A stretch of DNA of 64,000 bases from Streptomyces sp. NBC_01116. GTDB taxonomy: Bacteria > Actinomycetota > Actinomycetes > Streptomycetales > Streptomycetaceae. Within the stretch, counting starts at the first letter, position 1. Each line of letters opens with the position of its first letter. This document shows positions 50,901-58,165 of the stretch, in pieces. The notes beneath the pieces are model-generated. The model saw nothing but the letters and a program-made list of their open reading frames with translations, searched no databases and was not told the origin of the DNA. The stretch is taken from assembly GCF_041435495.1 (NCBI RefSeq), contig NZ_CP108644.1, forward strand, positions 5,751,501-5,815,500, in the 5' to 3' direction. Position numbers and translations under genes: made by a program.

Positions 50901-51441
50901 CGCCGCCCTGGAACGCTTCCTGCACTGGCACGTCCTGGACCGCGGCGGCCGCACACCCACCGCGAGCGAGCACGACTTCGACGTCACCCTGGAGGCGGGC
51001 GAGTACGCCGTCCGCATCCGGGGCTCGATGGACCGGGTCGAACAGGACGCCGAGGGCCGGGCGTACGTCGTCGACTTCAAGACCGGCAAGGGCGCGCCCA
51101 CGAAGGACGAGGTCGCCGCCCACCCCCAGCTCGCCGTCTACCAGCTCGCCGTCCGCGAGGGCGCGGTCGACGAGGTCTTCGACGGCCGCCGCCCCGAGCC
51201 GGGCGGAGCCGAGCTGGTCCAGCTCCGCCAGCCCGCACCCAGGAAGGAGGGCGGCGACGCCTTCCCCAAGGTTCAGGCCCAGGAGCCGCTGGCGGGGGAG
51301 TGGGTCTCCGGCCTGCTCGCCACCGCCGCCGGAAAGGTCCTGGACGAACGCTTCACCCCCACCACCGGCACCCACTGCGCCCACTGCACCTTCCGCGCCT
51401 CGTGCAGCGCGCAGCCGGAGGGCCGTCAGGTCGTCGACTGA
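47941..51441 (+). CDS. adnA: AdnA helicase-nuclease subunit (UvrD-like motor, RecB-type nuclease)
   Basis: A 1166-aa UvrD/RecB-family protein. Walker A GPGTGKTT is near residue 58. DEYQDTDPAQ is Walker B, and FGDPDQSIYTFRG and VRLMTAHRSKGLEWRLVVV are helicase motifs. The C-terminal nuclease (about 1015-1115) has GSMDRV, the VVDFKTGKG DxK motif and QLAVYQLAV. Cysteines at about 914 and in HCAHCTFRASC fit a 4Fe-4S anchor. An acidic Glu/Gln/Ala insert lies at about 486-540. With AdnB it makes the heterodimeric actinobacterial end-resection machine for double-strand break repair. GTG start; three iterons lie upstream. Confidence 0.93.
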   Translation: MSSSSTRHSPHRESRPRTTGAYRLVRTPPGSVESPLLDAGQRAVVDHPGGPLLVLAGPGTGKTTTLVESVAARVNRGADPARILVLTFSRKAAVELRDRMAARLGAARGPQATTFHSYCYALVRAHQDADLFADPLRLLSGPEQDVTVRELLAGQLDLEKEGLAHVRWPDELRSCLTTRGFADEVRAVLARSRELGLGPDALAAFARRTGRPDWSAAAQFLAEYLDILDAQGVLDYAELVHRAVLLAERPEVAERLAGSYDAVYVDEYQDTDPAQVRLLHALAGNRGRAPGYAGERGAAARGGRTLIAFGDPDQSIYTFRGADVNGILDFPDTFRRADGGPAPVGVLSTSRRSGAGLLAATRLLTRRMPLTRLPADTVRAHRDPAAVRDGGQVETYTYPTASTELENIADLLRRAHLEDGVPWQEMAVLVRAGGRSLPAVRRALTSAGVPLEVDGDDLPLRHEPAVAPLLTALRTVAAAALHHGPAEAEAQDRPASQPENQPEEEPEHQPEAEEEAQAEAEAKAAKAAVEANAEEEAEASPALWLDTETALTLLTSPLGSMDAADLRRLGRALRDEERAAGIRVPAPSDVLLARALAEPERLVTHDPAYAHGAQRLGALLRKARELLEGGGTAEEALWTLWNGTPWPGRLERAALRGGAGGRNADRDLDAVCALFETAARAEERTGGRGALNFLEEVDAQDIAADTLSRRTARPDAVRLMTAHRSKGLEWRLVVVAGVQEGVWPDLRRRGSLLEADRIGRDGLAEPLTPGALLAEERRLFYVAATRARDRLVVTAVKAPADDGDQPSRFLTELGVEPRDVTGRPRRPLAVAALVAELRATTVDPAASDALREAAAHRLARLAALTDDEGQPLVPAAHPYRWWGLEEPTRSAVPLRDRDQPVTLSGSALDQLANTCALQWFLGREVKADAPATAAQGFGNVVHVLADEVASSRTPADLDVLMERLDSVWNGLAFDAPWKSEQEKDHARAALERFLHWHVLDRGGRTPTASEHDFDVTLEAGEYAVRIRGSMDRVEQDAEGRAYVVDFKTGKGAPTKDEVAAHPQLAVYQLAVREGAVDEVFDGRRPEPGGAELVQLRQPAPRKEGGDAFPKVQAQEPLAGEWVSGLLATAAGKVLDERFTPTTGTHCAHCTFRASCSAQPEGRQVVD

Positions 51442-51442
51442 A

Positions 51443-51477
51443 GGCGTCAGGCGTCAGGCGTCAGGCGTCAGGCATCA
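51443..51477 (+). repeat. 7-bp tandem repeat between adnA and adnB
   Basis: GGCGTCA is repeated four times, then GGCATCA once (51443-51477), beginning one base after the adnA stop codon. Non-coding; copy number may vary. Confidence 0.9.
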
Positions 51478-51550
51478 GGCACGGGAACAGGGCAGGGCCT
51501 TTCGTGGGCATCGGCCCGGGATGTCAGCGGCTCCGGTTACCGTTTCTCAC

Positions 51551-54500
51551 GTGTCCCCACGCATCACCGATCCCGAGCAGCTCAAGGAGCTCCTCGGGAT
51601 CCCGTTCACCCCGGAGCAGACGGCCTGCATCACCGCGCCGCCCGCCCCGCAGGTGATCGTGGCCGGAGCCGGGTCGGGCAAGACCACGGTGATGGCCGCC
51701 CGCGTGGTCTGGCTGGTGGGCACCGGACAGGTCGCGCCGGAGCAGGTCCTCGGCCTCACCTTCACCAACAAGGCGGCGGGCGAACTGGCCGAGCGCGTCC
51801 GCAGGGCGCTGATCGCCGCAGGGGTCACCGACCCCGACGTCATCGACCCGGACCATCCCCCGGGCGAGCCCACCATCTCCACGTACCACGCCTTCGCCGG
51901 CCGCCTCCTCACCGAGCACGGCCTGCGCATCGGCCTGGAGCCGACCACCCGCCTCCTCGCCGACGCCACCCGCTACCAGCTCGCCGCGAAGGTGCTGCGC
52001 GAGGCCCCGGGCCCCTACCCGGCGCTCACCCGGTCCTTCCCCACCCTGGTCAGCGACCTCCTGGCGCTCGACGGGGAGCTGTCCGAACACCTCGTACGCC
52101 CCGGCGCACTGGACCGTCACGACACCGAGCTGCTGAGCGCCCTGGAGCACACGAAGCTCAGCAACGCCGACCTCCGCAAGATCCCCGAGACCGCCGAGGC
52201 CCGCCGCTCCCTCCTCGGCCTCACCGAGCGCTACCGGGCCGCCAAGCGCAGCCGGGACCTGCTGGACTTCGGCGACCAGATCGCCCTCTCCGCCGAGCTG
52301 GCCCTGACCCGGCCCGAGGTCGGGAGGATCCTGCGCGAGGAGTTCCGGGTGGTCCTCCTCGACGAGTACCAGGACACGTCGGTGGCCCAGCGCCTGCTGC
52401 TCTCCGCGCTGTTCGGAGCCGGTACGGAGTCCGAGGAGGGAGGCTCCACGCCCACCGGCCACGCGGTGACCGCCGTGGGCGACCCCTGCCAGGCGATCTA
52501 CGGCTGGCGCGGCGCGTCCGTCGCCAACCTCGACGACTTCCCCGAGCACTTCCCGGGCGCCGACGGCGCCCCCGCCACCCGCTACAGCCTCAGCGAGAAC
52601 CGGCGCAGCGGCGGCCGTCTCCTCCAGCTCGCCAACGGACTCGCCGAACCTCTGCGGGCGATGCACGAGGGCGTCGAGGCGCTGCGCCCCGCCCCGGGGG
52701 CCGAGCGGGACGGCATGGTCCGCTGCGCCCTGCTGGCCACGCACACCGAGGAGATCGACTGGCTCGCCGACTCCCTCGCCCACCTCGTGCGCACCGGCAC
52801 CCCGCCGGGCGAGATCGCCGTCCTGTGCCGCACCGCCGGGGACTTCCCCGAGATCCAGGCGGCGCTGGTCGCCCGGGACATCCCGGTCGAGGTCGTCGGC
52901 CTCGCCGGGCTGCTGCACCTGCCCGAGGTCGCGGACCTGGTCGCCGTCTGCGAGGTCCTCCAGGACCCGGGGGCCAACGCCTCCCTGGTCCGCCTCCTCA
53001 CCGGACCGCGCTGGCGCATCGGCCCCCGCGACCTCGCGCTCCTGGGCCGCCGCGCCCGCCTCCTCGTGCACCGGGCCGCCCACGCGGAGGACGCCGACGC
53101 GGACCAGCGGCTCGCGGACGCGGTCGAGGGCACGGACCCGGCGGAGGTGATATCGCTCGCCGACGCGCTGGACACCTTCCTGGTGGTGGGGGACGCGGCC
53201 GACGACGGGCTGCCGTTCTCCGCCGAGGCCCGCGTCCGCTTCGCCCGCCTCGCCCGGGAGCTGCGCGACCTGCGCCGCTCGCTCGCGGACCCCCTGATGG
53301 ACGTCCTGCACCGGGTCCTGGCCACCACCGGACTGGAGGTCGAGCTGTCCGCGTCCCCGCAGGCGCTGGCCGCCCGCCGCCGGGAGACCCTCGCCAACTT
53401 CCTGGACACCGCGGCCCGCTTCGCCTCCCTGGACGGCGAGGCGACCCTGCTCGCCTTCCTCGGCTTCCTGCGGACCGCCGCGCAGTACGAGAAGGGCCTC
53501 GACAACGCGCTGCCCGGCGGCGAGAACACCGTCAAGGTCCTCACCGCCCACAAGTCCAAGGGCCTGGAGTGGGACGTCGTCGCCGTGCCCGGACTGGTCA
53601 CGGGCCAGTTCCCCAGCGACCGGGCCCGGGACGCGTGGACCGCCCAGGCCCAGGTGCTCCCGCACGCCCTGCGCGGCGACGCGGCGACGCTCCCGGCCCT
53701 GGACACGCACGACGGGCTCGACGCCAAGGGGATCAAGGCGTTCAAGGCGGAGATGAAGGAGCACCAGCACACGGAGGAACTGCGCCTCGGTTACGTCACC
53801 TTCACCCGCCCCCGCTCCCTGCTCCTCGGCTCCGGCCACTGGTGGGGTCCGTCGCAGAAGAAGACGCGCGGCCCGTCCGCCTTCCTCGACGCGCTGTACG
53901 AGCACTGCGCGGCGGGCCACGGCGAGATCGAGGCCTGGGCCGAGGAGCCCGCGGAGGGCGAGGAGAACCCGGCCCTCGCGGAACGGGACGCCGACCTGGC
54001 CTGGCCGCTCCCGCTGGACGCCGCCGCCCTGGCCCGCCGCCGCGCCGCCCGGGACACGGTCCTGGCCCACCTGGAGCGCCTGGCCACCGGTGAGCCTTCG
54101 TACGAGCCCGCGCCCGCTGAGGTACCGGCCGACGAGGAGCCGGCCGACGAGGAGCCGTTCGACGCGGAGCCGTTCGACGACGAGCTGTCCGACGCGGACT
54201 GGGACTGGGACGCGCTCCCCACCGAACGCCCCCCGGGCACACCGGACACGGCACCCGACACCTCACCCGACACGACACAGGTCACCCCACCGGAGACCGC
54301 ACAGGCGACCGCCCCGCCCCCGCCCCCGCACATCCCGGCCGCCCGTCACCCCCAGGAGGCCGGTTCCACGGAACGGCTCACCCCCGAGGAGGCCCGCACC
54401 CTCGCCTCCTGGGACCGGGACCTGGACTCCCTGGCCGGGGAGCTGCGCCGCGCCCGCGCCACCGTGCGCGAGGTCCTCGTGCCCGCCGCGCTCTCCGCCA

Positions 54501-55078
54501 CCCAGCTGCTGCGCCTGGCCGAGGACCCCGACGCCTTCGCCCGGGAGCTGGCCCGGCCCATGCCCCGCCCGCCGCAGCCCGCGGCCCGCCGGGGCACCCG
54601 GTTCCACGCCTGGGTGGAGTCGCGGTACGAGGACCTGCCGCTGCCCATGCTCGGCCCCGACGAACTGCCCGGGGGCGACGGGAGCGACGCGGAGATCGCC
54701 GACGAGCGGGACCTCGCCGAGCTGAAGGAGGCGTTCGAGCGCACCGCGTACGCCCGGCGCACGCCGTACCGGGTGGAGACCCCGTTCCAGATCACCCTGG
54801 CGGGCCGCGTGATCCGGGGCCGGATCGACGCCGTCTACCGCACGGGCGACCGGTACGAGATCGTCGACTGGAAGACCACCCGCCACCGCACCGCCGACCC
54901 GCTCCAGCTCGCCGTCTACCGGCTGGCCTGGGCCGAACTGCACGATCTGCCGCTCGACGAGGTCACCGCCACCTTCCTCTACGTACGCAGCGGGGAGACC
55001 GTCCACCCGCAGGGGCTGCCCGGCCGGGCAGAGCTGGAGCGGATCCTGCTGGACGAGCCGGCCCCCGAGGACGGATAG
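51551..55078 (+). CDS. adnB: AdnB helicase-nuclease subunit
   Basis: A 1175-aa partner of AdnA. Walker A GAGSGKTT is near residue 38, DEYQDTSVAQ is Walker B, GDPCQAIYGWRGAS and VLTAHKSKGLEWDVVAVPG are helicase motifs. The C-terminal nuclease has RGRIDAV, the VDWKTT DxK motif (about 1105) and QLAVYRLAW. A disordered acidic/Pro/Thr linker occupies about 850-937. No Fe-S cysteine set was found. The likely start is GTG 51551: TACCGT (51538-51543) ends 7 bases upstream, no ribosome site exists, and homology begins with MSPRITDPEQLK. ATG 51521 is the alternative. Confidence 0.92.
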   Translation: MSPRITDPEQLKELLGIPFTPEQTACITAPPAPQVIVAGAGSGKTTVMAARVVWLVGTGQVAPEQVLGLTFTNKAAGELAERVRRALIAAGVTDPDVIDPDHPPGEPTISTYHAFAGRLLTEHGLRIGLEPTTRLLADATRYQLAAKVLREAPGPYPALTRSFPTLVSDLLALDGELSEHLVRPGALDRHDTELLSALEHTKLSNADLRKIPETAEARRSLLGLTERYRAAKRSRDLLDFGDQIALSAELALTRPEVGRILREEFRVVLLDEYQDTSVAQRLLLSALFGAGTESEEGGSTPTGHAVTAVGDPCQAIYGWRGASVANLDDFPEHFPGADGAPATRYSLSENRRSGGRLLQLANGLAEPLRAMHEGVEALRPAPGAERDGMVRCALLATHTEEIDWLADSLAHLVRTGTPPGEIAVLCRTAGDFPEIQAALVARDIPVEVVGLAGLLHLPEVADLVAVCEVLQDPGANASLVRLLTGPRWRIGPRDLALLGRRARLLVHRAAHAEDADADQRLADAVEGTDPAEVISLADALDTFLVVGDAADDGLPFSAEARVRFARLARELRDLRRSLADPLMDVLHRVLATTGLEVELSASPQALAARRRETLANFLDTAARFASLDGEATLLAFLGFLRTAAQYEKGLDNALPGGENTVKVLTAHKSKGLEWDVVAVPGLVTGQFPSDRARDAWTAQAQVLPHALRGDAATLPALDTHDGLDAKGIKAFKAEMKEHQHTEELRLGYVTFTRPRSLLLGSGHWWGPSQKKTRGPSAFLDALYEHCAAGHGEIEAWAEEPAEGEENPALAERDADLAWPLPLDAAALARRRAARDTVLAHLERLATGEPSYEPAPAEVPADEEPADEEPFDAEPFDDELSDADWDWDALPTERPPGTPDTAPDTSPDTTQVTPPETAQATAPPPPPHIPAARHPQEAGSTERLTPEEARTLASWDRDLDSLAGELRRARATVREVLVPAALSATQLLRLAEDPDAFARELARPMPRPPQPAARRGTRFHAWVESRYEDLPLPMLGPDELPGGDGSDAEIADERDLAELKEAFERTAYARRTPYRVETPFQITLAGRVIRGRIDAVYRTGDRYEIVDWKTTRHRTADPLQLAVYRLAWAELHDLPLDEVTATFLYVRSGETVHPQGLPGRAELERILLDEPAPEDG

Positions 55079-55088
55079 GCTCAAGAGC

Positions 55089-56483
55089 ATGAGCGAGACC
55101 CCGGACAGCGCCGTCCGTACGTACACCGAACAGCACCGCGCAGCCTTCCTCGACGACCTCGCGGAGTGGCTGCGCATCCCTTCCGTGTCCGCGCAGCCGG
55201 AGCACGACGGGGACGTGCGGCGCAGCGCGGAGTGGCTGAGCGCCAAGCTCGAGGAGACCGGCTTCCCGGTCACCGAGATCTGGGAGACCCCCGGAGCCCC
55301 GGCGGTCTTCGCCGAGTGGCCCAGCGAGGACCCGGACGCCCCGACGGTCCTGGTCTACGGCCACCACGACGTACAGCCCGCCGCCCGCGAGGACGGCTGG
55401 GCGACCGACCCGTTCGAGCCGGTGATACGGGACGGCCGGATGTACGGACGCGGCGCGGCCGACGACAAGGGCCAGGTGTTCTTCCACACGCTCGGGGTCC
55501 GCGCCCACCTCGCCGCGACCGGCCGCACCACCCCCGCCGTCCACCTCAAGCTGCTGATCGAGGGCGAGGAGGAGTCGGGCTCCCCGAACTTCCGCGCCCT
55601 GGCCGAGCGGCGGGCGGACCGGCTCGCCGCCGACGCGGTGATCGTCTCGGACACCGGCATGTGGGACGAGGACACCCCGACCGTCTGCACCGGCATGCGC
55701 GGCCTCGCGGAGTGCGAGATCGAGCTGTACGGCCCCGCCCAGGACATCCACTCCGGATCGTTCGGCGGAGCCGTCCCCAACCCGGCCACCGAGATCGCCC
55801 GCCTCGTCGCCGCCCTCCACGACGCGGACGGCCGGGTCGCGATCCCCGGCTTCTACGACGGGGTCACCGACCTCACCGACACCGAGCGGGCCCTCTTCGC
55901 CGAGCTGCCCTTCGACGAGGCCACCTGGCTGCGCACCGCGAAGTCGGGGGCCGCGGCCGGCGAGGCCGGGTACTCCACGCTGGAGCGCGTCTGGGCCCGC
56001 CCCACCGCCGAGGTCAACGGCATCGGCGGCGGCTACCAGGGCGCCGGCAGCAAGACGATCATCCCCTCCTCGGCCCTGGTGAAGATCAGCTTCCGGCTGG
56101 TCGACGGCCAGGACCCCGACCACGTACAGCGGGCCGTCCAGGCCTGGGCCGAGTCCCGTGTCCCGGCGGGCGTACGCCACCGGATCGCCTTCCAGCCCGC
56201 CACCCGCCCCTGCCTGACCCCGCTGGACCATCCCGCCCTCCAGGCGGTGGCCCGCGCGATGGGCCGGGCCTTCGGCAGGAAGATCCTCTTCACCCGCGAA
56301 GGAGGCTCGGGCCCCGCCGCCGACCTCAGGGACGTGCTCGGCGCCCCCGTCCTCTTCCTCGGCATCTCCGTACCCTCCGACGGCTGGCACGCCCCCGACG
56401 AGAAGGTCGAGCTGGACCTTCTGCTCAAGGGTGTGGAGACGACCGCCCACCTGTGGGGCGAGCTGGCCACGGCGCTGCGCTGA
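55089..56483 (+). CDS. M20 family dipeptidase
   Basis: A 464-aa zinc peptidase. The metal and catalytic motifs are VLVYGHHDVQP, GRGAADDKGQ and LLIEGEEESGSPNF. A lid/dimerisation domain occupies about residues 190-340, and the final ligand His lies in DGWHAPDEKVEL. It fits cytosolic dipeptidases that cleave a wide range of dipeptides. ATG 55089 has no Shine-Dalgarno site; TAGGCT at 55076-55081 lies 7 bases upstream, inside the adnB stop region. It may therefore have its own leaderless transcript despite being only 10 bases from adnB. Confidence 0.92.
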   Translation: MSETPDSAVRTYTEQHRAAFLDDLAEWLRIPSVSAQPEHDGDVRRSAEWLSAKLEETGFPVTEIWETPGAPAVFAEWPSEDPDAPTVLVYGHHDVQPAAREDGWATDPFEPVIRDGRMYGRGAADDKGQVFFHTLGVRAHLAATGRTTPAVHLKLLIEGEEESGSPNFRALAERRADRLAADAVIVSDTGMWDEDTPTVCTGMRGLAECEIELYGPAQDIHSGSFGGAVPNPATEIARLVAALHDADGRVAIPGFYDGVTDLTDTERALFAELPFDEATWLRTAKSGAAAGEAGYSTLERVWARPTAEVNGIGGGYQGAGSKTIIPSSALVKISFRLVDGQDPDHVQRAVQAWAESRVPAGVRHRIAFQPATRPCLTPLDHPALQAVARAMGRAFGRKILFTREGGSGPAADLRDVLGAPVLFLGISVPSDGWHAPDEKVELDLLLKGVETTAHLWGELATALR

Positions 56484-56609
56484 ATGCCCAGCACACCGCC
56501 GGGCGCCCGGGACTCCTCGACGCCCGGAACCGGAACTCCGCTGAATCCTCTGCACACCCTCCACGTATCTGTGCACACCCGATCCACCCAGGGGGAGTAG
56601 GAAGCACCT

Positions 56610-57566
56610 GTGAGCACCTTCGACAACGCCACCGCAGACCGCCCGATCGGCCTCACCGCGCCGAGCGGCATCGACCGCGCGGCACACCACCGCCTCGACG
56701 AGGCGTGGCTGGCCGTGGCGTGGAGCCACCCGACGACCCGCGTCTTCGTCGTCTCCGGCGGGCAGGTGCTGATCGACGACACCCCCGAGGGGGGCACCGA
56801 GATCGTCATGACCCCGGCCTTCGAGGCCCCGGTCACCGAGACCCACCGGTATTTCCTCGGCACCGACGAGGACGGCGTCAGCTACTTCGCGCTCCAGAAG
56901 GACTCGCTGCCCGGCCGCATGGACCAGTCGGCCCGGCCCGCGGGACTCCGCGAGGCGGGTCTCCTCCTCGGCCCCCGGGACGCGGGCCTGATGGTGCACG
57001 CGGTGGCCCTGGAGAACTGGCAGCGGCTGCACCGCTTCTGCTCCCGATGCGGCGAGCGCACTGTCATCGCGGCGGCCGGCCACATCCGCCGCTGCCAGGC
57101 CTGCGGCGCCGAGCACTACCCGCGCACCGACCCGGCGGTCATCATGCTGGTCACCGACGACCGGGACCGGGCCCTGCTGGGCCGCCAGGTGCACTGGCCG
57201 GAGGGCCGCTTCTCCACACTCGCCGGGTTCGTCGAGCCGGGGGAGTCGATCGAGCAGTCCGTGGCCCGCGAGGTGTACGAGGAGGCCGGGATCACCGTCG
57301 GCGAGGTCGAGTACATCGCCAGCCAGCCCTGGCCGTTCCCCTCCAGCCTGATGCTCGGCTTCATGGCGCGGGCGACGTCCTTCGACATCACCGTCGACGG
57401 TGAGGAGATCGAGGAGGCCCGCTGGTTCTCCCGCGAGGACCTCACCGCCGCGTTCGAGTCCGGTGAGGTCATGCCCCCGTTCGGCATCTCCATCGCGGCC
57501 CGCCTGATCGAGCTCTGGTACGGCAAGCCGCTCCCGAGGCCCGGCAGCGTGAAGCGGACCGCCTGA
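56610..57566 (+). CDS. nudC: NADH pyrophosphatase NudC (Nudix hydrolase)
   Basis: A 318-aa Nudix enzyme. The zinc ribbon is Cys144, 147, 162 and 165 (CSRC, CQAC). The Nudix box GFVEPGESIEQSVAREVYEE, followed by AGI, is at about 206-228 and complete. The downstream SQPWPFPSSLMLGF motif is specific to the NADH pyrophosphatase group. It cleaves NADH to NMNH and AMP and can remove NAD caps from RNA in other bacteria. GTG start with AGGAA about 8 bases upstream. It is Rv3199c-like. A terminator follows. Confidence 0.94.
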   Translation: MSTFDNATADRPIGLTAPSGIDRAAHHRLDEAWLAVAWSHPTTRVFVVSGGQVLIDDTPEGGTEIVMTPAFEAPVTETHRYFLGTDEDGVSYFALQKDSLPGRMDQSARPAGLREAGLLLGPRDAGLMVHAVALENWQRLHRFCSRCGERTVIAAAGHIRRCQACGAEHYPRTDPAVIMLVTDDRDRALLGRQVHWPEGRFSTLAGFVEPGESIEQSVAREVYEEAGITVGEVEYIASQPWPFPSSLMLGFMARATSFDITVDGEEIEEARWFSREDLTAAFESGEVMPPFGISIAARLIELWYGKPLPRPGSVKRTA

Positions 57567-57582
57567 GCACCCCGGACACACG

Positions 57583-57610
57583 ACTGCCCCCGGCGGGTGC
57601 CGGGGGCAGT
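57583..57610. terminator. Stem-loop terminator between convergent nudC and mrx1
   Basis: ACTGCCCCCGGC pairs perfectly with GCCGGGGGCAGT across a GGGT loop, a 12-bp stem 17 bases after the nudC stop. Confidence 0.85.
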
Positions 57611-57646
57611 GCCGTGCGCGACCGGGCGGTCGATCCATCGGCCGGA

Positions 57647-57901
57647 TCAGGCGGCGAGCGCCTGCTTCACCTGGGCGAGGGACGGGTTCGTCATGACCGA
57701 CTCGGTGCCCGAGGGGGCCACGATCAGCAGCGTCGGGACCGTCTGGTTTCCGCCATTCGCCTTCTCGACGAACGCGGCCGACTCCGGGTCGTGCTCGATG
57801 TTGACCTCGTTGTACGCGATGCCCTCGCGGTCCATCTGGCTCTTCAGCCGACGGCAGTAGCCGCACCAGGTGGTGCTGTACATCGTCACAGTGCCCGCCA
57901 T
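57647..57901 (-). CDS. mrx1: Mycoredoxin (glutaredoxin-like, CGYC)
   Basis: An 84-aa thioredoxin-fold protein with active site Cys13-Gly-Tyr-Cys16 (TTWCGYC) and the cis-Pro motif TVPTLLI. In actinobacteria this family reduces mycothiol-protein mixed disulfides. GAAGGAG lies about 10 bases before the ATG. It is divergent from uvrD2, as Rv3198A is close to Rv3198c in mycobacteria. It is probably induced by oxidative stress but no specific operator was identified. Confidence 0.92.
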   Translation of the reverse strand: MAGTVTMYSTTWCGYCRRLKSQMDREGIAYNEVNIEHDPESAAFVEKANGGNQTVPTLLIVAPSGTESVMTNPSLAQVKQALAA

Positions 57902-58165
57902 CTCGCCGGTGCTCCTTCGTCTCGTCCGTACGCTGCGCGGCCCGGCAGCGTCACTCGCGGCCCGGCCACTGTCCGGGGCCGCTCCGCATGGATAACGAAC
58001 GCACGGGACGCGGCCACCATTCCCACCGCGTCCCCGCACCGCCCCCGTACCGGCCCGTTACCGTCCCTGTCACGGTCCCCGGTGCCCAGGCAGCCGGTAC
58101 GACGAACACATCACCCCTGTGGACAACCGCCGCATCCGCCCCGTGGGACCTGGCAGCATGGCGGG

